Assembly (NCBI GenBank): GCA_964404765.1
Contig: CAYOLL010000007.1
Location: 1 to 64,000 of the forward strand
Direction: 5' to 3'
Source of the DNA: CAYOLL01 sp964404765 [NCBI: uncultured Gemmatimonadota bacterium]
Lineage (GTDB): Bacteria; 4572-55
Length of the DNA stretch: 64,000 nt
The translations under genes were made by a program, and so were the position numbers. This document shows positions 12,001 to 16,421 of the stretch, piece by piece. How positions within the stretch are numbered: position 1 is the stretch's first letter; every line of letters begins with the position of its first letter. The notes below the pieces were generated by a model. It did no database searches. It had not been told where the DNA came from and saw only the letters and a list, made by a program, of their open reading frames with translations.

Positions 12001-13441
12001 GCCGGGTCTCCGGCTGCTGCGCCAGTTTATAGAGCAGCGAGATGAGCGCTTCCTGAGCGCCGTCATCGGCAAAGTGACCGTCGTTAATGTGCAGGACATG
12101 GATTTGATCTTGCCGCGCGTTAGTCTCTAACAAGTAATCGCTGATGGTTTCGACCATTAGATTGCGCTCGGTCTGCGGATCCTGCGTCGGCGCAACGACC
12201 ACTTCGTCTAAGCGCGATTGAAAAGCGACAATCTTTTTGAGCTGCGGGCCATATTTTTGCACCAATGCATCCGGGGCCGTCAACAAAGCTTCACCCAGAA
12301 CTTCGACAAACGGGGCGTACATTTTAGTGACTTGCTGCGGACAGTGGCCTTCCCAAAAAACGTGGCCCTGCAATTGACAGTGCTTGCGCAACTCGGCCAG
12401 CAGCCGGCTTTTACCGCTGCCGGCCGCGCCTTTAACCACAAATAACCGTCCGTTATCCGTTGCCGCCAGGTGCGCTGTCGCTTGTTTAAACTCACGTTCA
12501 CGACCGACAAAATCGGCGCCCAGCACATATGCCGTGCGGGTTTCATTCGTTTCCAGCGGCAAGTCGCAATTCAGGTTTTTATTGATATCGACAATGATTT
12601 CAATTGCCGATTGGTAGCGCTCATTGGGATTGTAGGCTACGGCTTTGGCGATGATGGGGCGCAGGGCAGGCTCCATGATTTTTTCCATGGCCAACTCACG
12701 GTTTTCCATGAACTCGCGGCTGTTGCGCAACATGCTTAAAATCGTCTCGGAGCGCTGGGAAAGGTAGAGCATCTGCCCGGTCAGCAACTCGTAAAACGTC
12801 ATGCCGGCGGCATAAATATCGACGCGGTGATCGATCTGGCGGGTCAGCACTTCCGGGGCTAAGTAGAGCAGAGTGCCCTTGGTTTTTTTGCGATCCGCCG
12901 CATCCAGATCGGCTAAGCCAAAATCCATCACTTTTATGCTGTCAGCATTCAGTTGTCGGCTTTCGGCATCAAAGTGCTCCGGCTGATGGCTGATGGCTGA
13001 CGGCTGATCGCTGATCATTATGTTGGAAGGCTTGATATCGCGGTGCAGGATGCCGCGGCTGTGGATAAAAGCCAGGGCGCGGCATATAGCGGCGATCAGT
13101 CCGAGCAGCTTTGGGGTGGAGAGTTGGGCGGATTGCGTCAGCAGTTCGTTGAGCGACTGGCCCGGCACATATTCCATGGTGATATAATGCAGGTCGGCGG
13201 CGGAATCGCGGCCAAAGTCGTAAACGCGGGCCAGGTTGGGATGCTTGAGGCGGGTCATGACCTCAAACTCTTTTTGGAAGGCGGCCAGTGTGGCCGGATT
13301 GACCAGTTCTTTTTTGATGATTTTGAGCGCCAGCGGCTGCCGGCCCCGCAAAACATCCTCGGCCAAATAAACGGCGCCCATGGTGCCTTCGCCCAGGGAC
13401 TTGATGATTTCGTAGCGATTTTGAATGCAGGTGAGTGTCAC
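1..13441 (-). CDS. Giant tetra-modular Ser/Thr kinase-AAA-TPR protein, C-terminus beyond the left edge
   Basis: One reading frame with no stop that I can find runs from about 13,498 to the left edge, giving at least 4,480 codons. It contains four tandem modules. Each has a Hanks-type kinase (GEGxMG loop, ALK lysine, HRDxKP, DFGLAD, APE), then an AAA_16-type NTPase, then TPR helices. The kinases start near 13,420, 9,925, 6,451 and 2,839, a spacing of 1,157-1,204 codons, and all four share one frame. Junctions read straight through; for example KADFQPYPTYIHNR links module 1 to kinase 2. No signal peptide or membrane segment is visible, so it should be cytoplasmic. The start is uncertain: GTG at 13441 (7 residues before the first conserved NRY) or TTG at 13456, since no in-frame ATG precedes the kinase. 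Single-module proteins of this architecture (PknK/COG3899-like) are known; four in one chain is unusual. The substrate is unknown. Confidence 0.88.
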   Translation of the reverse strand, partial: MTLTCIQNRYEIIKSLGEGTMGAVYLAEDVLRGRQPLALKIIKKELVNPATLAAFQKEFEVMTRLKHPNLARVYDFGRDSAADLHYITMEYVPGQSLNELLTQSAQLSTPKLLGLIAAICRALAFIHSRGILHRDIKPSNIMISDQPSAISHQPEHFDAESRQLNADSIKVMDFGLADLDAADRKKTKGTLLYLAPEVLTRQIDHRVDIYAAGMTFYELLTGQMLYLSQRSETILSMLRNSREFMENRELAMEKIMEPALRPIIAKAVAYNPNERYQSAIEIIVDINKNLNCDLPLETNETRTAYVLGADFVGREREFKQATAHLAATDNGRLFVVKGAAGSGKSRLLAELRKHCQLQGHVFWEGHCPQQVTKMYAPFVEVLGEALLTAPDALVQKYGPQLKKIVAFQSRLDEVVVAPTQDPQTERNLMVETISDYLLETNARQDQIHVLHINDGHFADDGAQEALISLLYKLAQQPETRLRLFLSVRDEQSATIKPFLEKLRQKQRLIELELSPFDAAAVQQYIDAVFGPNGYEPSLRQAIPTIAGKVKGSPLFLQETIKTFVENDIIRRKQAQWELSRALQDSDFVADVKKVIRGRLDRQALQKEARFCLQVLAVLEESISFNALQKMTAEKLEYDLRDILQDLERRELVAVEEIEGMVLYRLFHPSLREVVIEGIADKAALHRYIAVHMETVYGADTEAFAENLAFHYQLAEDRPKTMQYLLLAADKAKRNFANTKAIEYYERLLGLIDASADEARIEILLKKAYIQELIGLWNQSLNDYRLALATAQTLAHEKLIGDCKLRLGELLRTRGDVAEGRALIEQALEICRRLGHRSGEATAYGYLGTIHADKGEYSQALAYYEQQLAIAEAMDDSRTIGNVMNYFGRVYGMQSQHQKAGEYFSKQLVIGEKIGDKKLIGAALNNLGVCYGEIGDVQREISYYKRRLTLAEEIGDKRAISMSAGNLGSAYHLLGRYAEAIANYRKQLEFSEEIGFKRGVAIALGNMANLLREQGDYAQAETYVNQAITIERELDRKVGLVFKLIIKVQILLHYNKLDEAQETAAELKKLAETVNHPESLRRSRLFIAQIAYRKAWVAEQRQQIVKELAAMLAAEESPEFRADLCYELYLMTLDESYRNEAIARYTEVYRQTGRQAAQQRAEELRKADFQPYPTYIHNRYLAVRKLGEGGMGDVYLVEDILRDRQRLALKTIKRNLIKPEILDSFKKEFEVMTRLYHPYLARVYDFGLDEATGSYYLTMDYVPGAPLKEGVILPEPLAVQILVNLCQALEFIHSRGIVHRDIKPANICLQLSAISGQPTEAESWQLKADSLKLLDFGLADLGPVEKKQTKGTLLYMAPEILTGQNDHRADIFALGITFYQLLTGQIFYGAHESQSIISSLKNSHVFDSKRLPALERVNNPVLREIIGKMTAYNVADRYVSSVEIILDLNRLAGAHYPLETAATRAAYVSGAAFVGRTADLIRLKQHVENPQTGRTLLAIQGRPGSGKTRLMREFKKQCQLQNRIFMEGDCPARAVTTFAPFIDIVTLALLNAPPSAAHTFGPQLKKLLPAHPRLADIPAAPGEEAQIERRLLIQAICGLLLACAEHQTPETICLIHDLHLADEASLETLAELLYHLSLDECRLSRLRLFTTLNDTPVETVESFLLALQKKERLDRLTLAPFNPAETAAYLTAIFGDQRCSPVLTHAILEAHRRLDGRPLYLQQLLTAWLDQGRITRAGLTWDMALPPDEADFNLDMPGWVRDRLTHAPLSAAAWRVLQLMALLGDRVPLEWLSALTQDLQAGDLPEALADLERNGFVRLEIDADIVHGCLTHHALKEVIPAMLPDPAALHRHIVQGLETLYADRLDDVIEILACHQELADDSAASPRYLELAGDKAARRYANQQAIDFYTRCLNRTTEPPQKLALLSRIGELSVLTGQWSEALAIYQQALDLATQNALGLAIARAQTALADVLSKQGNYDAARDLLIIALERCVAMGEKAAQAEALGGLGHLYELQDDYKQAEGFYQRQLLLAEELGDQKMLGRIAGGMGNLYYSQTHLEQARTCYQKHLAISEALADRKGISVAIGNLGNVYADLGDYSQAIVCYQRNLNISTELGDRHGISAAVGNLGVIYSDTGDAESAMACHIRYHKMAVEMGNRLGQCIALNNMGDVHKQQMRYEQARACYDIAIGIGRELQQKYYLAEFLYGLADLQERTGDFAGAGQSAAEAKTLAGEVGRGDMLFSCRLLEIRLKSRKHKAQALRELEALWDLAESEDQHAALTYDFYRLTRSVNYQQKALALYRRLFEHTPKMAYKACVEALAGQTQNETITMINHRYGILNKLGEGGMGEVYLVEDALLGYQKFALKTIKNDLISPHSLSAFQTEFEVMARLKHPNLIRVYDFGLDQAKQNYFLTMEYVDGRLLSDMIRQKQTIPPLAIAEMIVHLCRALAFMHSRGILHRDIKPSNISLQLSANSDQPSVVSGQPTEAESWKLKADSLKIMDFGLADLDASDRSRAKGTLLYLAPEVLRGQIDPRVDIYALGMTFYELLTGQILYDADRSENILSLLRHSDKYLRQRDMALEAAPPQFRRLLARMLAFDPAERYQSATEVILAINETTGQNFPLETPETSAAYILGAGFVGREEELAQLIEVADSAGQGDPSAAAKLYLITGPAGSGSTRLFQELRKHCRLKNILFLEGGCATPVVKAYLPLLDIISESLLTAPESLIATYGPEIKKLLPHEAQLAAVPSQPASDPGTEHDILTQALSGYLRDYACTQPTPVIFFIDHLGDADDATLDVLTELLYKLQQAALQESGDPSTPLRTGPARLRLFASLRDEENPRVNSRLEVLREKGRLARLNLPPFNEEMTVRYLQAVFGRQAIAGSLLTALPVLVKNVNGNPLMLQEVVRFLVENGFIARARTQWELTCPIDQISLTATLKELLGRRLQRLKLEPAALLCLQLLALLGDSISLERLNDILIEHLTTDLEVTLSSLERHELIVGQVIEEAIFYRLPNAALREAIIGQIVDPPALHGLLAERLEATYEGQVADIAEDLAWHYHQAGRADKAVHYLRCAAQKKARAWQNTAAIHDYDLMLGYIPQTDPACIETLLDKGQTLEQAGQRDEARHVYQQALRLAQNHHDAARVALGQLRLGVLQQRMADYPAALEVLSAAQAAFAAAGDKALDGVVHAAIGTVHWKQGRLNEAEECYRRHIELTTELGDWAGLAQAHLNIGAIALERGELDGAAEHFRQAADFCRETGDRQMIAGALNNQGIVASRRGEIRLAMRYYDEGLKIAQEIGNKRGILNARCNIGNLHCEAEAYDEALICFERNLLLADEIGDRRSKCQTLANISNVYRALQNFAKAEEAYRQAAQLMEELHLDYFYPEMYYRGALLYLDQGRVDLAWAYAQQTGVWARQCNQPDTIFDAEILKLKIEYNQVPSTPQTQKDVVGRMLKLASTLPDSPVGLPIKPSQGFSEKSRQVKIYDSLYEMTHRLDYARRATELYQVMYRQMPLNAYRKRIQTLTAARADAPMINNRYLVIETVGEGGMGKVFLVEDALRGHQPVALKTIRPDSLNTQMVESFRREFDIMTRLRHPNLAGVYDFGWDRSSKTYFITMEYVTGQPLSDVLKQARRLELAEAAAMMAALCRGLGFMHSRGIFHRDVKPSNICIQLSDFSGQPPEAEGWKLKADSLKILDFGLADLSATLEKQTKGTLLYLAPEALTGQVDHRADIYAAGVTFYELLTGELIFNAAQSRTILDLLKSPNDFEKNNRLALEKIPYPALRQIVQRMTAYEAKDRYQSCAEVISDLNLHLQTDFPVETAETRAAYVLGAGFVGREAELAELIRRVEGPASHELMLIKSQPGQGRSRLMAELRKYCQLHNHLFIEGVCLSHISKTYSPFMDIITECLLSASDELVRRYGPELKKLLPHHPCLMAMDANPAQDPKTERGLLTEVITQFLLAYAAAGEQKITLYFSDIHQADEGTIEVMAELLFKLSPENAPLEKGAAELPLDEKAAKSDTQAPLVKGDLAENLHIFGCCRDKMPLPIQTALNQLKQRGRLREIELRPFNRAGIEAYIHAVFGQNWTGDSLRQAIPGILKKVGGNPLYLQEFLKTLIESEQLVRRGLRWELTGPIETIDTPQSLTEIVAARLRVCGLPAPAMTCLQALALLGQSTRAEVLEQMLTGLIDASLESCLRDLELFELATTDQIEGFFFYHPANNAIRDAAIRLIEQPAVLHGHIARRMEEIYGRDLDAYIEELAYHYQRADQPAKALFYLQKAAAIATAHFANQRAIGHYDAMIEQLKDPLLLIDILLKKADVLHQVGRWDESISAAQQAAELAEQSKDGLRLGRAKIRLGIVTQEKGRFDDATSILTEAQTLLAVLDAPGDEMLAIMHKGVIFLKQSKTEDALNTLRLALERAEALGDEIIVGKIWGYIGIIHRRQNELEQALAGYRKQLVVAEKCQQKRLACTAYCNI
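2358..2424. repeat. Mini-repeat insert in kinase domain 4
   Basis: A stretch built of short CTGAAAGCTG/CAGCTTTCAG-like units is translated between HRDVKPSN and DFGLAD as an SGQPPEAEGWKLKADS-type loop. Related inserts occupy the same site in the other three kinase domains. Confidence 0.7.
3013..3028. repeat. CCTTGCGAAGG element inside the giant kinase ORF
   Basis: AACCTTGCGAAGGCTT, the half-site of an element found as inverted pairs near 28.8, 61.5 and 62.2 kb, lies here inside coding sequence. It falls in the linker between the third TPR region and the fourth kinase and is read in frame through SQGFS. Confidence 0.55.
5949..6039. repeat. Mini-repeat insert in kinase domain 3
   Basis: This is the longest of the four inserts, with about 35 residues between the KPSN asparagine and DFG. 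It has the same CAGCTTTCAG-like units as the others and encodes SDQPSVVSGQPTEAESWKLK. Confidence 0.7.
9452..9520. repeat. Mini-repeat insert in kinase domain 2
   Basis: The same mini-repeat lies between HRDIKPAN and DFGLAD and encodes SAISGQPTEAESWQLKADS. It is in frame and free of stops. Confidence 0.7.
12937..13018. repeat. Mini-repeat insert in kinase domain 1
   Basis: Units of the GGCTGATGGCTGATCG type encode ISDQPSAISHQP between HRDIKPSN and DFGLAD. It is positionally equivalent to the inserts in the other three modules. Confidence 0.7.
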
Positions 13442-13490
13442 GTGCGTGGTACCCAAAATGAAGTGAAAACAAATAGGCCAAAACGTAATA

Positions 13491-13519
13491 TGTATAGCCT
13501 AAAATCGCCGTCTTGTCAA
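13491..13519 (-). promoter_or_regulatory. Sigma-70-type promoter of the giant kinase gene
   Basis: On the minus strand TTGACA (13519-13514) and TATACA (13496-13491) are separated by exactly 17 bases. Transcription would begin near 13,484. That is about 28 bases before the TTG and 43 bases before the GTG start candidate. It lies after the terminator at 13,682-13,720, so the kinase gene appears to be its own transcription unit. Confidence 0.65.
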
Positions 13520-13561
13520 CGCCGATCATTCATAATCTTAAAATATTCAAGCCTCATTGCC

Positions 13562-13638
13562 CATTGCTAATTGTTCATTGCTAATTGTTTATTGCTAATT
13601 GTTCATTGCTAATTGTTCATTGCTAATTGTTCATTGCT
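13562..13638. repeat. 14-bp tandem repeat, about 5.5 copies
   Basis: The unit CATTGCTAATTGTT is repeated five times plus a partial copy, with one base change in the third copy. It lies between the kinase promoter and the end of the 66-codon peptide gene, and supplies that gene's stop codon. Confidence 0.9.
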
Positions 13639-13831
13639 CTGAAAGATAGCCGATTTTGGCCGCCGGGCAAGCGGATTTCGTCAAATAAAAAGGCCGGCCT
13701 TCCAAACAGAAGACCGGCCCGGCGTCAGGAATATCATTATTGTTGCTATCCTGGGTCATCCCGACCGAAGCAAAGGTTAAACATAATATTCCGCTTAGCA
13801 GTAAAACTTTTAAAACATGTTGAGCATACAT
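13631..13831 (-). CDS. Small secreted peptide, 66 aa
   Basis: ATG at 13831 follows a perfect AGGAGG seven bases upstream. Residues 1-26 form a signal peptide (hydrophobic LLLSGILCLTFASVG). The next segment, DSNNNDIPDAG, resembles one Asp/Asn-rich calcium motif of thrombospondin type 3 repeats. From about residue 38 onward the sequence is translation of the 82-bp repeat with its terminator, so the original 3' end may have been replaced by the repeat. It lies 45 bases after the propeller lipoprotein and probably shares its transcript. Function unknown. Translation initiation looks real; the C-terminal half may be incidental. Confidence 0.5.
   Translation of the reverse strand: MYAQHVLKVLLLSGILCLTFASVGMTQDSNNNDIPDAGPVFCLEGRPFYLTKSACPAAKIGYLSEQ
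13639..13720. repeat. 82-bp direct repeat, copy 1, carrying a terminator
   Basis: It is nearly identical to 16,236-16,318. Both copies end in the same GGCCGGCCTTC / GAAGACCGGCC hairpin with a T-run on the minus strand. Here the copy forms the 3' part of the small peptide gene. Confidence 0.85.
13682..13720 (-). terminator. Rho-independent terminator
   Basis: On the minus strand an 11-bp stem with one G-T pair (13719-13709 with 13702-13692) and a 6-base loop is followed by TTTTTATTT. It would end the propeller lipoprotein/small peptide transcript. Confidence 0.8.
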
Positions 13832-13876
13832 CGGTTGATTCCTCCTAAAATTTAGGTTATCCCGTTAAGGTTAAGG

Positions 13877-14902
13877 TTATTGGTCTTCGTAACAGACTAA
13901 ACCGCCGCCAGAGAGTCCTACCCATACTTTATGGGTCCTATTCTCATAAACGACAGCATTGACTAAACTTGAGCGTATCCCATGCTCGGCGGGCTTATAG
14001 GCCGTCCAGACGTCCCCATCAAATTTGGCGAAGCCACCGGCATAAACCCCAATCCAAACATCTTCATGATCGCTTATATTTATTGAAATTGCAGTCATAG
14101 AATCGTCTGGCAGTCCAAAATCATCACGAGTATACAAAATCCATTTGGCATTCTCATGAAGAGTCAGGCCCTTACCGGTTCCAATCCATTTTCGATTTTC
14201 CGCATCCACCGCAAGCGAGTAGACTGTTTGATATTTTGGCAGAAGAGAGTTTTGGTCATTAAAAACTTGCCATGTTTGACCGTCATATCTCGTCACGCCA
14301 CCCAACGGATAGCGCTCATCATCGGTCCAGGCGGTGCCGATCCATAGCACATTGTCATGGTCAACCGCCAAGCTAAACACCCAATCAGCCGAGATGCCGG
14401 AATTGCGCGTATTGTAGTTTGCCCAACTTTGGCCGTCAAACTTCATCAAACCGGCGTTCTTGGTGCCCACCCACAGGTTGCCGGTCAAATCGGTTGTAAT
14501 CGCGTAAACCGTGCCGTCCAACAGGTCGCCAATCCACGTCCATGTGCTGTCGGCAAACTTCCACAATCCGGCCCGTTCCGTGCCCACCCAGACCACATCG
14601 TTGGGGTCAACGTAGATTGTATTGACAAAGCCCAACTGCGGATAAAGCGTCCAGGCCGAATCCGGGTGAGCAAAAGTGGCTAAGCCCTTGCCTTCCGTGC
14701 CGATCCACTTGCGGCCGTGGCTGTCAATGGCAATCGCCGTCACCGTCCACCACGGCAGGAGGGAGTTTTCCTCGTTATAAACATACCAGCCGTCACCCAA
14801 ATATGGGCCTTTTGGAAATTCTGGCGGGATCGGCCCGTCATCGCCGCAGCCGCTCATTAGCAGCAACGTCAGCAACATTGTCAAGGTCATTGCTTTTTTC
14901 AT
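13877..14902 (-). CDS. Seven-bladed beta-propeller lipoprotein (Reg_prop-like)
   Basis: The product has 341 residues. ATG at 14902 sits seven bases after AAGGAG; a TTG two codons upstream is less likely. The N-terminus MKKAMTLTML... with lipobox LLMSGC marks a lipoprotein. Seven repeats of about 40 residues follow, each with a D-x-x-x-x-x-W-I/V-G-T core (WIGTEGKGL, WVGTERAGL, WVGTKNAGL, WIGTAW, WIGTGKGL, WIGVYAGG, WVGLSGGG), enough for a closed propeller like the sensor halves of two-component hybrid proteins. Here it stands alone, with no kinase fused. A sigma-54-type promoter lies upstream, and the sigma-54 activator gene is its upstream neighbour. Its ligand is unknown. Confidence 0.8.
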   Translation of the reverse strand: MKKAMTLTMLLTLLLMSGCGDDGPIPPEFPKGPYLGDGWYVYNEENSLLPWWTVTAIAIDSHGRKWIGTEGKGLATFAHPDSAWTLYPQLGFVNTIYVDPNDVVWVGTERAGLWKFADSTWTWIGDLLDGTVYAITTDLTGNLWVGTKNAGLMKFDGQSWANYNTRNSGISADWVFSLAVDHDNVLWIGTAWTDDERYPLGGVTRYDGQTWQVFNDQNSLLPKYQTVYSLAVDAENRKWIGTGKGLTLHENAKWILYTRDDFGLPDDSMTAISINISDHEDVWIGVYAGGFAKFDGDVWTAYKPAEHGIRSSLVNAVVYENRTHKVWVGLSGGGLVCYEDQ

Positions 14903-14968
14903 CGTCAATCTCCTTCTAAGTTTTCGGTTTTTAGTCGGCCGTCTTCAAACATGCACGCTTTAATAGAC

Positions 14969-14985
14969 AACAAAAATCGTGCCAA
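14969..14985 (-). promoter_or_regulatory. Sigma-54-type (-24/-12) promoter
   Basis: The minus strand reads TTGGCACG-ATTT-TTGTT. The -24 half matches consensus fully and the -12 element has correct spacing, with T instead of C in TTGC. The lipoprotein ATG is about 55 bases downstream of the predicted start, and a sigma-54 activator gene lies immediately upstream. Confidence 0.55.
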
Positions 14986-14987
14986 AA

Positions 14988-15014
14988 ACAAAAAAGCCGC
15001 CTGAAAAGGCGGCT
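14988..15014 (-). terminator. Rho-independent terminator after the sigma-54 activator gene
   Basis: On the minus strand AGCCGCC, a TTTTCA loop and GGCGGCT are followed by TTTTTTG. It separates the activator gene from the lipoprotein transcript. Confidence 0.8.
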
Positions 15015-15135
15015 AACCGTAAATAGGGTAAGCAATTAATAATATAAAACAAATGCCGTCATCATGGCCGGAGGCATGGCGCTGGTAATAAAATATCACG
15101 ACCTGCCGAAACAATGCTTCGGCCTGCCGAAATGT

Positions 15136-16176
15136 TCAACGTAAGCCTAATTTGGCCATTTTGTCGTACAGGCTGGACAGCGGCACAGCCAATTGGCGGG
15201 CGGCCTCGGCCTTATTTCCGTTGCATTCGGCAATCATCCAGGCGATATAGCGGCGGTTCATTTCGTCCAGGTGCATTTTTTCGGTAAACGCGGGCAGGTT
15301 CGGCGCGGAGGTGTCTTTGTCCGGGATCGGCTCGCCGGTGACCGGGTGCAGGTCAAAGCCGCGGCCGCCAAAGATGAGCGGCGGCTCATGGGCCAGGCTC
15401 AACACATCGTCGTCGCACTCGGCCAGCATGGCCAGGATGTGATGCTTTAGTTCGCGCACATTGCCCGGCCAGTCATCGGCTTGCAGTTTGGCCAGCAAGC
15501 CCGGTTCAATATCGCGCAAGGGTTGTTTTATCGCGCGGGCGGCTTGCAGGGCAAAATGCCAGGCCAGCAGGGGAATATCCTCGCGCCGTTCGTCCAGCGG
15601 CGGCACGGCCAGGCGCAAAACCAGTAGCCGGAAGAACAGATCGGCCCGGAAGGTTTTGGCTTGCACGAGTTCCGGCAAGTTGCTGTGGGTAGCGGCGATC
15701 AGGCGGATATCCACCGGCCGGTCGTTCGGATCGCCCAGGCGGACAATCCGCCCGGTTTCCAGTGTGCGCAGCAAGCAGCTTTGGGCGGCCAGGGATAGCT
15801 CACCGATTTCGTCCAGAAAGAGCGTTCCGCCTGCGGCCGTCTCAAAGTAACCGACGCGGTTGCGGTCGGCTCCGGTAAACGCGCCTTTTTTGTGGCCAAA
15901 GAGTTCGCTTTCCAGCAAGGTTTCGCTCAGGCCGCCGCAGTTGACGGCCACAAACGGTTTGTCCTGGCGCGAGCTTTGGCTGTGGATCGCGCGGGCCACG
16001 GCTTCCTTGCCGCTGCCGCTTTGACCAAAGATCAGTACCGGCCAGTCTTTACGGGCAATCTTGCGGATGCGCTCGGCCAGTTTTTGCAATAACGGGCTGC
16101 GGCCAATGAGGTCGGGAAAGAGCGTGGCGGCGGCAATCTCCGCTTCCCAAAATTTGCGGGGTTGGATTTTTGGCAT
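15136..16176 (-). CDS. Sigma-54-dependent transcriptional activator without receiver domain
   Basis: The product has 346 residues from ATG at 16176 (MPKIQP), with GGAGG upstream. The AAA+ domain starts almost at once: Walker [10 protein letters not shown], the GAFTGA loop that contacts sigma-54, Walker [12 protein letters not shown] and the WPGNVREL motif. The C-terminus carries a Fis-type helix-turn-helix ([20 protein letters not shown]). There is no receiver, GAF or FHA domain, so it is PspF-like in layout and would need regulation by a partner or by its amount. The frame stays open upstream to 16344, but that part translates the 82-bp repeat and is not credible. Likely targets are the two sigma-54-type promoters nearby (inference). 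Confidence 0.88.
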   Translation of the reverse strand: MPKIQPRKFWEAEIAAATLFPDLIGRSPLLQKLAERIRKIARKDWPVLIFGQSGSGKEAVARAIHSQSSRQDKPFVAVNCGGLSETLLESELFGHKKGAFTGADRNRVGYFETAAGGTLFLDEIGELSLAAQSCLLRTLETGRIVRLGDPNDRPVDIRLIAATHSNLPELVQAKTFRADLFFRLLVLRLAVPPLDERREDIPLLAWHFALQAARAIKQPLRDIEPGLLAKLQADDWPGNVRELKHHILAMLAECDDDVLSLAHEPPLIFGGRGFDLHPVTGEPIPDKDTSAPNLPAFTEKMHLDEMNRRYIAWMIAECNGNKAEAARQLAVPLSSLYDKMAKLGLR

Positions 16177-16235
16177 GACATGGTTCCTCCGGTTTTGACT
16201 GTTGGTTGAAGGACGGAGCACCAACGATAATAAGC

Positions 16236-16318
16236 CTGAAAGATAGTCCATTTTCGCCGTCGGGCAAGCGGATTTTGCCAAAATAAAAAGGCCGGCCTTC
16301 CCAACAGAAGACCGGCCC
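16236..16318. repeat. 82-bp direct repeat, copy 2, carrying a terminator
   Basis: It matches 13,639-13,720 with a handful of differences. It lies between the FecR-like gene and the sigma-54 activator gene. Confidence 0.85.
16281..16318 (-). terminator. Rho-independent terminator after the FecR-like gene
   Basis: The same GGCCGGTCTTC / GAAGGCCGGCC hairpin as at 13.7 kb, followed by TTTTTATTTT on the minus strand, about 100 bases after the FecR-like stop codon. Confidence 0.8.
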
Positions 16319-16421
16319 GCGTTAATTCGTAATTCCCTTGTCAAGTCCGGTCACGCTGCCGGATCGTAAGACGCCGGAAAGCATTGACCACCGCATCACG
16401 TCTAACTTTCGCAAGATTAGG

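Noticed and set aside
101-13100. Many plus-strand ORFs of 60-340 codons opposite the giant kinase gene
   Set aside because: They are shadows of the minus-strand coding sequence, without ribosome sites or recognisable domains.
16177-16344. N-terminal extension of the sigma-54 activator frame
   Set aside because: It translates the 82-bp repeat and terminator; the ribosome site and AAA+ domain support ATG 16176.
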